A stretch of DNA of 6,688 bases from contig JAIXZU010000130.1 of NCBI GenBank assembly GCA_027489415.1, forward strand, positions 1 through 6,688. Reading direction: 5' to 3'. Both the position numbers and the translations under genes were made by a program. Below the pieces are notes generated by a model that was not told where the DNA came from, ran no database searches, and saw only the letters and a program-made list of their open reading frames with translations. The stretch is from Alphaproteobacteria bacterium (GTDB taxonomy: Bacteria; Pseudomonadota; Alphaproteobacteria; UBA2136; UBA6156). This document shows, one piece after another, positions 1 through 5,604 of the stretch; the first letter of the stretch is position 1, and every line of letters begins with the position of its first letter.

Positions 1-721
1 TCTCATCGAGGGCAACTTCAGCCACAATCCGGCCCTTGAAGCCGACTTCGCGCCGAAGCCGCCGGATGACCGATGCGGTGATGTCGTCAGCCTCGGGCAG
101 GTGAGGGTCCGGGCAGAGGACGATGATGGCCTCTGCCTGTGCAGCATTGGCCATAATCAGGTCCTCCTTCCTGCTTCCACTCCCGACATTGAACCGAACG
201 TCCAACGCCTTAACGTCTTCCGGCAGGCACTCGGCCGTCATGTCGGGCGCCATGAGCAGAATGTCAACGCCTTCTAGCTCGTTGTGAGAGCGCAGCTCCT
301 GCGCAAAAAGCCGCAAGTAACGCTCACGGCCGAGTTTCGTCAGGCCAATAACCAAGAGATGTCTTTGCATATGAAAGTTCCACTTTCCATGCCGCACCAA
401 GTCGCGGCGGGTTGAGAAATAGTCGGTCAACGATGCGATGAACGCACCGAAAACGATGATACCTCCGCAATACATCAAGATGATGGTTGCGGTACGGCCA
501 AGGTCAGTCTTGGCCGAAAGGTCGCCGTATCCGGTTGTGGAAAGCGTGGTTAAGGTCAACCAGATGGCATCACCCAACCCCAAGCCTTCAAACGTCATCA
601 TGGCAGTGATGTGGGCAACAACAAGCCCTGTAAGCATTGCCATCTTCTTGATGACAATCACATTCAGGGACTCCTGCCGCTGGTGCGCACGCCTGCGCCA
701 GAATTTGACCCAAAAGAGCAT
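1..721 (-). CDS. Two-TM potassium channel with TrkA-N/RCK-like domain, C-terminus cut by window edge
   Basis: Read on the minus strand from the ATG at 721-719, the frame stays open to position 1, giving 240 residues and no stop, so the C-terminus lies outside the window. A basic N-terminus (FWRRRAHQRQ) precedes a first membrane helix at about residues 25-43. A pore helix (about 50-60) leads into the K+ selectivity signature TTGYGD at 62-67, and a second helix spans about 76-98. After a linker, HLLVIGLTKLG (121-131) looks like the first strand and glycine-containing turn of a TrkA-N/RCK Rossmann fold, though the glycine pattern is not the textbook GxGxxG. The stretch ANAAQAEAIIVLCPD is typical of the later strands of that domain. 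By family knowledge this is an inner-membrane, ligand-gated K+ channel of MthK-like architecture. An AAGGAG Shine-Dalgarno sits 6 nt upstream of the ATG. It is divergent from the ygiB operon, sharing a 288-nt intergenic region with it. K+ channel identity is secure; the gating ligand is unknown. Confidence 0.93.
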   Translation of the reverse strand, partial: MLFWVKFWRRRAHQRQESLNVIVIKKMAMLTGLVVAHITAMMTFEGLGLGDAIWLTLTTLSTTGYGDLSAKTDLGRTATIILMYCGGIIVFGAFIASLTDYFSTRRDLVRHGKWNFHMQRHLLVIGLTKLGRERYLRLFAQELRSHNELEGVDILLMAPDMTAECLPEDVKALDVRFNVGSGSRKEDLIMANAAQAEAIIVLCPDPHLPEADDITASVIRRLRREVGFKGRIVAEVALDE

Positions 722-758
722 ACTGCTCTCCTTTCTACGGGCAGTTATAAGGATTCCC

Positions 759-800
759 GGGCCTTACGGCCCCGAAACGGCGAAGTAAGCCCGAAGGCTC
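759..800 (-). promoter_or_regulatory. Two tetraloop hairpins in the channel-gene leader
   Basis: Read as minus-strand RNA, positions 799-788 fold as AGCC-UUCG-GGCU, a C(UUCG)G ultrastable tetraloop, with an added G-U pair at 800/787. Positions 772-759 fold as GGGCC-GUAA-GGCCC, a GNRA tetraloop. Read on the plus strand the loops would be CGAA and UUAC, which are not favoured tetraloops, so the structures make most sense in the mRNA leader of the channel gene starting at 721. The second hairpin ends 37 nt upstream of the start codon and leaves the Shine-Dalgarno free. What is seen is the pairing and the loop types; a regulatory role is inference. Confidence 0.4.
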
Positions 801-862
801 TGCGTCACAAATGGGTTGAATACAAAATATTTGCAAGTGGGTATTGAAAAAATAAGCTTTTA

Positions 863-940
863 TCTCCATATCCGGTCATGGAGAAGAATCTCTAGTTCCA
901 TCTGAACCCTTTAGGGCTCCCGAAAGCCGGGACTGGAACT
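863..940 (+). promoter_or_regulatory. Structured 5' leader of the ygiB operon, hairpins 1 and 2
   Basis: Hairpin 1 pairs TCTCCAT (863-869) with ATGGAGA (878-884), a perfect 7-bp stem with loop ATCCGGTC. Element 2 pairs AGTTCCA (894-900) with TGGAACT (934-940), perfect over 7 bp. It encloses TCCCG/CGGGA (918-922 with 928-932, loop AAAGC) and a weak CCC/GGG (907-909 with 914-916), giving a branched shape. ATATCCGG occurs twice, at 868-875 and 943-950, and CCGG also lies at 927-930. These self-complementary tetramers could pair between elements. No T-run follows, so these are not intrinsic terminators. I found no convincing sigma-70 promoter upstream; the region around 816-858 is AT-rich and contains TTGAAT and TTGCAA but no well-spaced -10. 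Confidence 0.45.
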
Positions 941-947
941 CTATATC

Positions 948-1002
948 CGGAAGGATGACGTAAGTCGTCGTCATCCATAATTCCGTTCTCAACGACTAGG
1001 GG
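948..1002 (+). promoter_or_regulatory. Candidate H-type pseudoknot ending at the ygiB ribosome binding site
   Basis: GGATGACG (953-960) pairs perfectly with CGTCATCC (969-976), leaving an 8-nt loop at 961-968. Flanking CGGAA (948-952) and TTCCG (981-985) can extend the stem across a 4-nt bulge at 977-980. The last six loop bases, AGTCGT (963-968), are perfectly complementary to ACGACT (992-997). That segment abuts the Shine-Dalgarno AGGGG (998-1002), which lies 7 nt from the ATG at 1010. The geometry is that of an H-type pseudoknot: stem 1 of 8 bp, a 2-nt loop, stem 2 of 6 bp, no nucleotides between the stems, and a 15-nt loop. Formation of stem 2 could set ribosome access. The pairing is directly visible; the regulatory role and any ligand are inferred. 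A DNA operator is an alternative reading of the 8-bp inverted repeat. Confidence 0.5.
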
Positions 1003-1009
1003 TAAGTCA

Positions 1010-1651
1010 ATGAAAAAACATACAAGACGTCTCCTCTCGGCCACCATGCTGGTGGCAGTAGGCCTGGTTCTCGCAGGCTGCGAAGAGGAAGTACCCACCC
1101 AGGTGTGGGACATGAAGAAGTGCCTCGCCGAACAGTCGGAGCTTTTCTGCAAAGAAAGCTTCGAAACGGCCAAGAGGCTGGCCGACCAGTACGGCCCGGT
1201 CTACGCGACCGAGGAAGACTGCAAGGCTGCCCACGGCAGTTCCGGCCCGGACGGCGCCCCCGCCTGCGAACAGAAGGGGGAGTTCTGGACAGCCGAAGAC
1301 GGTACCGTCCTGAACAAGGATGAGGCCCAGAAGGCTCAGGAACAGGGCCAAACGGTAGTCCACCACAACAGCGGGTTTTCCCCGTGGTTGTACTACTGGA
1401 TGGGCCAGCAGAGCGCGTCTAACAACCGCGCTTATAGCAACTACGCCCCCGTCTACACCAGCTCCGGTGGCGGTTACTCAACGTTGTCGGGGAAAACCTT
1501 CCCGTCAACCGGCGCCTTCAAGGCCTACCCGAGCGACGCCAAGGTCTCCACGGCTGCAAAGCCCTCGCGCACCTTCGTCGAAACTACGACGGCACGCGGC
1601 GGCTTCGCCAAGGTCGCGGCTGGCCGCGGCCCCGGCGGCCTCGGCGGCTAA
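1010..1651 (+). CDS. ygiB: YgiB-type lipoprotein, DUF1190 family
   Basis: This 213-residue protein begins with a lipoprotein signal peptide: basic MKKHTRR, a hydrophobic core, and lipobox L21-A22-G23 followed by lipidated C24. Residue +2 is Glu, not Asp, so by the Lol rule the outer membrane is the likely destination. The mature part carries the DUF1190 pattern I recall from E. coli YgiB and YjfM: paired cysteines C38/C47 and C71/C86, the segment YATEEDC (65-71), a low-complexity Ser/Gly/Tyr middle containing PWLYYWMGQ (125-133), and a late TTTARGGF (192-199). It ends GPGGLGG. The length matches the family. Start choice is supported by AGGGG at 998-1002. It is first in an operon with two ATP-grasp ligases, the standard context of this family. 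Function is unknown. It may be the partner or substrate of the downstream ligases, which is inference. The leader may regulate its translation through the pseudoknot just upstream. Confidence 0.9.
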   Translation: MKKHTRRLLSATMLVAVGLVLAGCEEEVPTQVWDMKKCLAEQSELFCKESFETAKRLADQYGPVYATEEDCKAAHGSSGPDGAPACEQKGEFWTAEDGTVLNKDEAQKAQEQGQTVVHHNSGFSPWLYYWMGQQSASNNRAYSNYAPVYTSSGGGYSTLSGKTFPSTGAFKAYPSDAKVSTAAKPSRTFVETTTARGGFAKVAAGRGPGGLGG

Positions 1652-1684
1652 GCGCATGCTTGGCGGCATCATCCCCACCCACAA

Positions 1685-1707
1685 GGTGGCGGCATGGTGC
1701 CGCCACC
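1685..1707 (+). repeat. Perfect 10-bp hairpin between ygiB and ygiC
   Basis: GGTGGCGGCA (1685-1694) is the exact reverse complement of TGCCGCCACC (1698-1707), with only TGG between them, so a 9-bp stem with a 5-nt loop is the realistic RNA form. It lies 33 nt after the ygiB stop and 11 nt before the ygiC Shine-Dalgarno. No T-tract follows, so it is not a standard intrinsic terminator. It probably acts as an mRNA processing or 3'-end protection element that lets the lipoprotein be made in a different amount from the ligases; that is inference. Confidence 0.6.
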
Positions 1708-1732
1708 ATCTATCATGAAAAGGAACAAAAAC

Positions 1733-2905
1733 ATGGAACGCATCGCTGTTCCCGCCCGCCCGGACTACCTCCAGCGCCTCGCGGAGGCAGGCTGCACGTT
1801 CCCGACCATGTACGGCAAGCCGTACATGGCGGAAACCCTTCCGCAGCCCGCCGCCTACCGCTTGACGGCGGAAGAGGTGGAAAAGATCCAGACTGCCACG
1901 CGTGAACTCCACGCGATCAGTTTGGCGGTGGTGGACCACGCGGTCCGTCACGAAGAAGCCATGAACATGCTCCGCATCCCCAACGGGTTTGCGGATATAG
2001 TTGCAGAAAGCTGGCTCCGCGGAGACCAGGACCTGTATCAAAGGCTCGACGTCTGCTTCGACCGCAAAAGCGGCGAATACAAGTTGTTCGAATTCAACGG
2101 CGACACCCCCACGGGTGTTGTTGAAATGAACGCGAACCTCCACTGGTGGGAGGATGCTCAGGAGCTCGGAATGATCAGCAAGGATACGGACGTTTTCAAC
2201 GACTTCCGCTTCCACATGGTCAATCGCATGTCCGACCTGAAAAGCCGGATTGGCGACAAGGTATTCTATTTTTCCTCGGTAAAGAACAATGACGAGGAAG
2301 AGGCAACCGTGCGCTTTCTCAAGAAGTGTGCAGAGGATGCGGATATCTTCACGGAATTCCTCCACCTGGAGGACATCCGTGCGGCGGAAAACGACTTCAT
2401 CGATAAGAAGAGCTTCCGTGTCGAATGGCTGTTCAAGCTCTTCCCCTGGGAGGACATGGCAGTCGGCGACTTGTGTGAAGACATCCGCCGCATAAAATCC
2501 TGCACCTTCGTCGAGCCCGCATGGAAGATGGTCTGGAGCAACAAAGCCTTCCTGGCACTCGCCTGGAAGCTGTTCCCCGGCCACCCCAACCTGCTTCCGG
2601 CATTTGTGGAAGGAGATCCTGCGGCCAATGGCCTCAAGAACTTCATCCGTAAGCCCCAGTGGGGCAGGGAAGGGCAGAATATGTCTATCGTGAAGGACGG
2701 GCAAACCGTCCACAGCAGCGATGGCGCCTACGGCAACGACACCATGATCCTCCAGCAATACCTGCCGATGCCGTCTTACGACGGCCGGTACCCGGTCATC
2801 GGGAGCTGGGTGGTCAACAACGAACCCGCCGGGGTGCTGATCCGCGAGGACAGCAACCCCATCACAGGCAACTTGTCGGCGTGTATCCCGACATTCATCC
2901 AATAA
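1733..2905 (+). CDS. ygiC: ATP-grasp amide ligase, glutathionylspermidine synthase family (YgiC-like)
   Basis: The protein is 390 residues, close to E. coli YgiC. I chose ATG 1733, not the in-frame ATG at 1694. MERIAVPARPDY aligns with the start of E. coli YgiC (MERV...RPDW), AAAAGGA lies 8 nt upstream at 1718-1724, and the earlier start falls inside the intergenic hairpin. Family motifs in order: YKLFEFNGDTPTG (116-128, substrate/ATP pocket), LFKLFPWE (233-240), EPAWK (261-265), SNKAFLALAW (269-278), HPNLLPA (284-290), FIRKP with the nucleotide-binding lysine K307, the glycine loop GREGQNMSI (311-319), GSWVVNNEPAG (357-367) and the metal-binding REDSNPIT (371-378). There is no N-terminal amidase domain, unlike bifunctional GspS. 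By family chemistry it activates a carboxylate with ATP and couples it to an amine in the cytoplasm. The substrate is not known; E. coli YgiC is not established as a true glutathionylspermidine synthetase. The last residues (LSACIPTFIQ) differ from the aromatic-rich YPH-type ending of E. coli YgiC. Confidence 0.92.
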   Translation: MERIAVPARPDYLQRLAEAGCTFPTMYGKPYMAETLPQPAAYRLTAEEVEKIQTATRELHAISLAVVDHAVRHEEAMNMLRIPNGFADIVAESWLRGDQDLYQRLDVCFDRKSGEYKLFEFNGDTPTGVVEMNANLHWWEDAQELGMISKDTDVFNDFRFHMVNRMSDLKSRIGDKVFYFSSVKNNDEEEATVRFLKKCAEDADIFTEFLHLEDIRAAENDFIDKKSFRVEWLFKLFPWEDMAVGDLCEDIRRIKSCTFVEPAWKMVWSNKAFLALAWKLFPGHPNLLPAFVEGDPAANGLKNFIRKPQWGREGQNMSIVKDGQTVHSSDGAYGNDTMILQQYLPMPSYDGRYPVIGSWVVNNEPAGVLIREDSNPITGNLSACIPTFIQ

Positions 2906-2918
2906 TAGGAGAAACAGG

Positions 2919-4088
2919 ATGAAACTTCTTAACCTCACTCCGCGTGCCGACTGGATCGAAAAGATCCGTGCCGCCGGGTGTGCCAACCCGGTGTATGAGT
3001 CGGATGACGGCTCTTCCCACAACGATTGGGAAGAATCCCGCGCCTACTCCTTCACCTCTCTGGAAATCCAGAGGCTGAAGGACGCAACCGCATCGGTCAC
3101 CGACGCCCTGATGGCGACGGTGGACGCCGCCCTGAACAACAGTCACGTGATGGATCTGATGGGAATTCCCCCGCAGACCCAGAAACTGATGCTCAACAGC
3201 TGGAAGGCCAAGCATCGCAACCTCGCCATGAGGTTCGACTGGAGCTTCGGCGGTTCAACCCCGAAGCTTCTGGAAGCCAACGTGGACGCCATGCACGGCT
3301 ACGTGCTCGGCGGCCCAGCCCAGCTCGGCTGGCTTGCCGAAGTCTTCCCTGACAAAAATCAGTGGAATGACATCGAGCTTTGCCTCGAAAAGGCTTTTCG
3401 GAATATCGGCGTCAAACGCGTCGGTATTTCGGCGGCCGCCGGAGACCAAGCCATGATCAACGAAGCCCAGCTTCTGTTGAAAATGGCCAAGAAAGCTGGC
3501 CTCGACGCGTCCTATCTCGATCTCGAACAGATCGGGTACAACAGGACGGAAAACGTCTACACGGACGTTGACAACAGCATCTTCGAAGGTCTGGTGACAA
3601 TGATGGGTATCGGAGACATCGTAGACACCGAGTTCGCTGAACCCTGGTTCTCGAACTCGCCACCGAAGGGCATCTTCTACGAACCGCTCTGGGTTCTGGG
3701 CCTCAGCAGCAAGGCCTCACTGGCTTGGCTCTGGGACCAAAACCCCGACCACCCGAACCTCCTCCCCACTTTCTTGGAGGTGGATGAACGGGTCGAGCAG
3801 CTCGGCGACACCTACGTCCGCAAGCCCTTCTGGGGCGAGGACGGGGCGAACATACAGTTCGTCGAGAATGGCGAGGTCACCCTCGTCCAGAAGGATGCGC
3901 TGGCCAGCACCCCTCACGAAAGTGAATGGGTCCGTCAGGCCTACTGCCCACTGCCGAGCTTCGACGGCCACCGCCCCCTGGTAAGCACCTGGGTCATCGG
4001 CGGCCAGCCAGCCGGTCTCTCCATCCGCGAGGGTGGAGCAATCACGGACTACTTCAGTCCGGTGGTACCGCACATGATTGAATACTAA
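2919..4088 (+). CDS. Second, diverged ATP-grasp ligase of the glutathionylspermidine synthase family (YgiC/YjfC-like)
   Basis: This 389-residue paralogue starts 13 nt after ygiC, with TAGGAG (2906-2911) 7 nt before the ATG, so the two are translated from one message. The N-terminus contains WEESRAYSFT (37-46), resembling E. coli YjfC. The ATP-grasp core is intact: EPLW (255-258), SSKASLAW (263-270), HPNLLPTF (278-285), YVRKPFWG with K302, GEDGANI (306-312), STWVIGGQPAG (356-366) and SIREGGAITD (368-377). The substrate-side motifs are not. The DTPT motif of YgiC-type proteins is replaced in PKLLEANVDAMHG (115-127), and I see no counterpart of the FKLxPWE motif; that region reads EFAEPWFSNSPPKG (238-251). 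ATP use is therefore likely retained while acceptor or donor specificity differs from its neighbour. It could act after YgiC in a two-step synthesis or in a heteromer; both are inference. It ends in VVPHMIEY, and a terminator follows 26 nt later. Confidence 0.9.
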   Translation: MKLLNLTPRADWIEKIRAAGCANPVYESDDGSSHNDWEESRAYSFTSLEIQRLKDATASVTDALMATVDAALNNSHVMDLMGIPPQTQKLMLNSWKAKHRNLAMRFDWSFGGSTPKLLEANVDAMHGYVLGGPAQLGWLAEVFPDKNQWNDIELCLEKAFRNIGVKRVGISAAAGDQAMINEAQLLLKMAKKAGLDASYLDLEQIGYNRTENVYTDVDNSIFEGLVTMMGIGDIVDTEFAEPWFSNSPPKGIFYEPLWVLGLSSKASLAWLWDQNPDHPNLLPTFLEVDERVEQLGDTYVRKPFWGEDGANIQFVENGEVTLVQKDALASTPHESEWVRQAYCPLPSFDGHRPLVSTWVIGGQPAGLSIREGGAITDYFSPVVPHMIEY

Positions 4089-4114
4089 TTCATTCCAGTG
4101 CGTTAGCGAAATAC

Positions 4115-4146
4115 CAAGGCCTCCCTCAAAAGGGGGCCTTGTTTTT
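4115..4146 (+). terminator. Rho-independent terminator of the ygiB-ygiC operon
   Basis: CAAGGCCTCC (4115-4124) pairs with GGGGGCCTTG (4132-4141) through 10 bp including one G-T wobble, with a 7-nt loop. TTTTT (4142-4146) follows directly. It lies 26 nt past the stop of the second ligase and separates that operon from the channel gene, which therefore needs its own promoter. Confidence 0.88.
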
Positions 4147-4189
4147 ATATTATGAGCTATAAAACCGCCTCCTAAAACCAACCTAGGCA

Positions 4190-4247
4190 GTGGGTTATTG
4201 ACTCCCTAACCAAACTCTTATAGGAAATCTCTCGTCACATAACCCAC
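4190..4247 (+). promoter_or_regulatory. Possible promoter bracketed by a 9-bp inverted repeat, upstream of the 6-TM channel
   Basis: TTGACT (4198-4203) is a good -35. Candidate -10 hexamers are TATAGG (4219-4224, 15-bp spacer) or TAGGAA (4221-4226, 17-bp spacer); neither is strong. GTGGGTTAT (4190-4198) and ATAACCCAC (4239-4247) are perfect inverted repeats flanking this interval, 40 bp apart. A further TAACC (4207-4211) matches the right half-site core. The arrangement looks like an operator for a dimeric regulator acting on a promoter for the gene at 4272. The repeats are seen; the promoter and operator assignment is inferred. Confidence 0.4.
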
Positions 4248-4271
4248 CAAGGTCAACGTTTAGGAAAAAAC

Positions 4272-4958
4272 ATGAAACTTGAACTGGTTACGCAACATCC
4301 CCGCTTCGAAGCCACAACCAACACCATCATTATCGCCAACGCCTTTATTTTGGCATTGGAAACTATGGTCGGTGGCACGGTTTTGATGGTACTGAAAGGC
4401 CTCGATAAACTCTGTCTGGTTTATTTTGTTACCGAGATCCTCCTGCGTATCGGCGCGAGTATCGAACGCCAGAAAAGCGCGGGCAGGGGGCTACATGACT
4501 TTCTCTCCAGCGGCTGGAATATCTTCGATGTCGTGGCCACACTAGCCGCATTTGTACCGGGCCTCGGGGCTTTACGTACACTCCGCCTGTTGCGTCTTGT
4601 CGCCCGCGTCCCCATGTTCAAAACAACCGTGGAGGACCTCCTGCACGCCTGCCAGAAAGCCGCAGGCCTGCTGTTGCTCACATTGTTGTTGTTGTCTGTG
4701 GGCGCGCTCACCGGCACGCTGGCGTTTCAGGAAACTATGCCGGAACACTTCGGCAATTTGGGCACCGCACTCATCACAGTGTTCGGCATGATGCTCGCGG
4801 ACGAAGTCCGCGCCACTCTCTCCATCATGGCGCAGCATAACGTCGCGCTGGCCATGGTGTTCGGCGTATATATTCTCACACTGGCCGTCCTTGTCGTCAG
4901 CCTTGTTGTCAGCATTGTCATTGAGGTCGCCCAGTCCCGCCTTAAGGAAAAAATGTAA
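4272..4958 (+). CDS. Compact six-TM voltage-gated-type cation channel (Ion_trans family)
   Basis: This 228-residue protein has the layout of single-repeat bacterial voltage-gated channels (BacNav/Kv-like): S1 about 16-34, S2 about 43-61 with acidic E55, S3 about 82-96 with the WNIFD motif (N83, D86), and S4 about 99-113. S4 has arginines R102, R105 and R108 at every third position, plus R112. Then follow a basic/acidic linker, a leucine-rich S5 (about 127-150), a pore region (about 164-180) and S6 (about 191-217). The C-terminal tail is very short (QSRLKEKM), with no regulatory domain. The pore reads ALITVFGMMLADEVRA (166-181). This is neither the K+ signature TxGYG nor the TLESW of NaChBac-type Na+ channels, so ion selectivity cannot be assigned. 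TTTAGGA (4259-4265) lies 6 nt before the ATG. It is a separate transcription unit after the ligase operon and before a strong terminator. Channel family is secure; role is inferred only from neighbours. Confidence 0.88.
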   Translation: MKLELVTQHPRFEATTNTIIIANAFILALETMVGGTVLMVLKGLDKLCLVYFVTEILLRIGASIERQKSAGRGLHDFLSSGWNIFDVVATLAAFVPGLGALRTLRLLRLVARVPMFKTTVEDLLHACQKAAGLLLLTLLLLSVGALTGTLAFQETMPEHFGNLGTALITVFGMMLADEVRATLSIMAQHNVALAMVFGVYILTLAVLVVSLVVSIVIEVAQSRLKEKM

Positions 4959-4966
4959 ATCGAACT

Positions 4967-4999
4967 AAAAAACCGCCCCATCTTTGGGGCGGTTTTTTT
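4967..4999. terminator. Strong bidirectional terminator
   Basis: CCGCCCCA (4973-4980) and TGGGGCGG (4985-4992) form an 8-bp GC-rich stem with loop TCTT. It is flanked by six A (4967-4972) on the left and seven T (4993-4999) on the right, so it works in both directions. It closes the channel gene (stop at 4958) on the plus strand and the convergent lipoprotein gene (stop at 5033) on the minus strand. Confidence 0.96.
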
Positions 5000-5032
5000 A
5001 TCTCGAAGGCTTAAGCTAATAAGTCAGCTCAG

Positions 5033-5575
5033 CTACTTGGCAGGAATCAACCGTGCTCGCTTATCAGAGAAAATGGCATAAACCTTTTGTCCTTCAGTTA
5101 AAACAACATCTTTCCCCTGAATAATGGTTACAAGTCCATTTGTAGTAGCGGCGGATATAACCTGACGCATCGCGCCACTCCCTTCATAATAATCGGACTT
5201 CATTTTTGAAGTGTCCAATTTCACAATATATTCATATCCTTGGCTAACTCCAAATTTATCCTCGGCAATCGCACCAATAACTGCACCAGCTACCGCTCCG
5301 CCAACAATAGCAACAACTTTACCAGAGCCATCACCAGCCGTTCCACCAGCAGCCGCACCAAGTGCCCCACCTGCAAGCGCGCCAGTTGTATTATCCCCAA
5401 GCTTGTCAGAGTTCTTGATTGTGACAGGTCGAACAGAAACAACTTTCCCTTCCATCGTAAGGCTAAGGGTTGTGTCACTTGTATAAACATTGCTAGACAA
5501 GTCTCTGGCGCATCCGGCAAGCGTAATGACAGCGCCAAACACAAAAGCAATTTTTGCGAAATTATTAAGGTTCAT
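5033..5575 (-). CDS. SlyB-like glycine-zipper outer-membrane lipoprotein
   Basis: The 180-residue product has a lipoprotein signal peptide with lipobox L19-A20-G21 and lipidated C22; residue +2 is Ala, favouring the outer membrane. Residues about 65-104 form a glycine zipper of two small-residue helices (GALAGGALGAAAGG, then IVGGAVAGAVIGAIAED), the Rick_17kDa_Anti/SlyB/Pcp type. The C-terminal part, GYEYIVKLD...GLVTIIQG...EGQKVYAIFSDKRARLIPA, resembles the small beta domain of SlyB proteins. It is somewhat longer than E. coli SlyB (155 aa). GGAGGA lies just upstream of the ATG at 5575, about 6 nt away. SlyB-type proteins help stabilise the outer membrane under cation stress by family knowledge; whether that applies here is inferred. 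It is convergent with the 6-TM channel and divergent from the lipoprotein gene at 5718. Confidence 0.88.
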   Translation of the reverse strand: MNLNNFAKIAFVFGAVITLAGCARDLSSNVYTSDTTLSLTMEGKVVSVRPVTIKNSDKLGDNTTGALAGGALGAAAGGTAGDGSGKVVAIVGGAVAGAVIGAIAEDKFGVSQGYEYIVKLDTSKMKSDYYEGSGAMRQVISAATTNGLVTIIQGKDVVLTEGQKVYAIFSDKRARLIPAK

Positions 5576-5604
5576 AACCTTCCTCCAACATAAAATCTCT
5601 AAAC

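Noticed and set aside
438..847. Overlapping plus-strand open frames across the K+ channel gene and leader
   Set aside because: The minus strand encodes the TTGYGD pore in the same region with a good ribosome binding site; the plus-strand translations have no recognisable features.
1694..1732. Upstream in-frame ATG extending the first ligase by 13 residues
   Set aside because: The extension (MVPPPSIMKRNKN) has no counterpart in E. coli YgiC, overlaps a strong hairpin, and the ATG at 1733 has a well-spaced AAAAGGA.
1505..3022. Long open frame of 505 codons on the minus strand opposite ygiB and ygiC
   Set aside because: It is the antisense shadow of two GC-rich genes with clear family motifs on the plus strand; its translation shows no coherent domain and it has no ribosome binding site.
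4373..4386. TGGCAC followed by TTTTGA, like a sigma-54 promoter
   Set aside because: It lies inside the channel coding sequence, the -12 element lacks the required GC, and the gene has its own upstream signals.
4672..4705. TTG-rich triplet repeat
   Set aside because: It encodes the leucine run of membrane helix S5 and is ordinary low complexity for a transmembrane segment.
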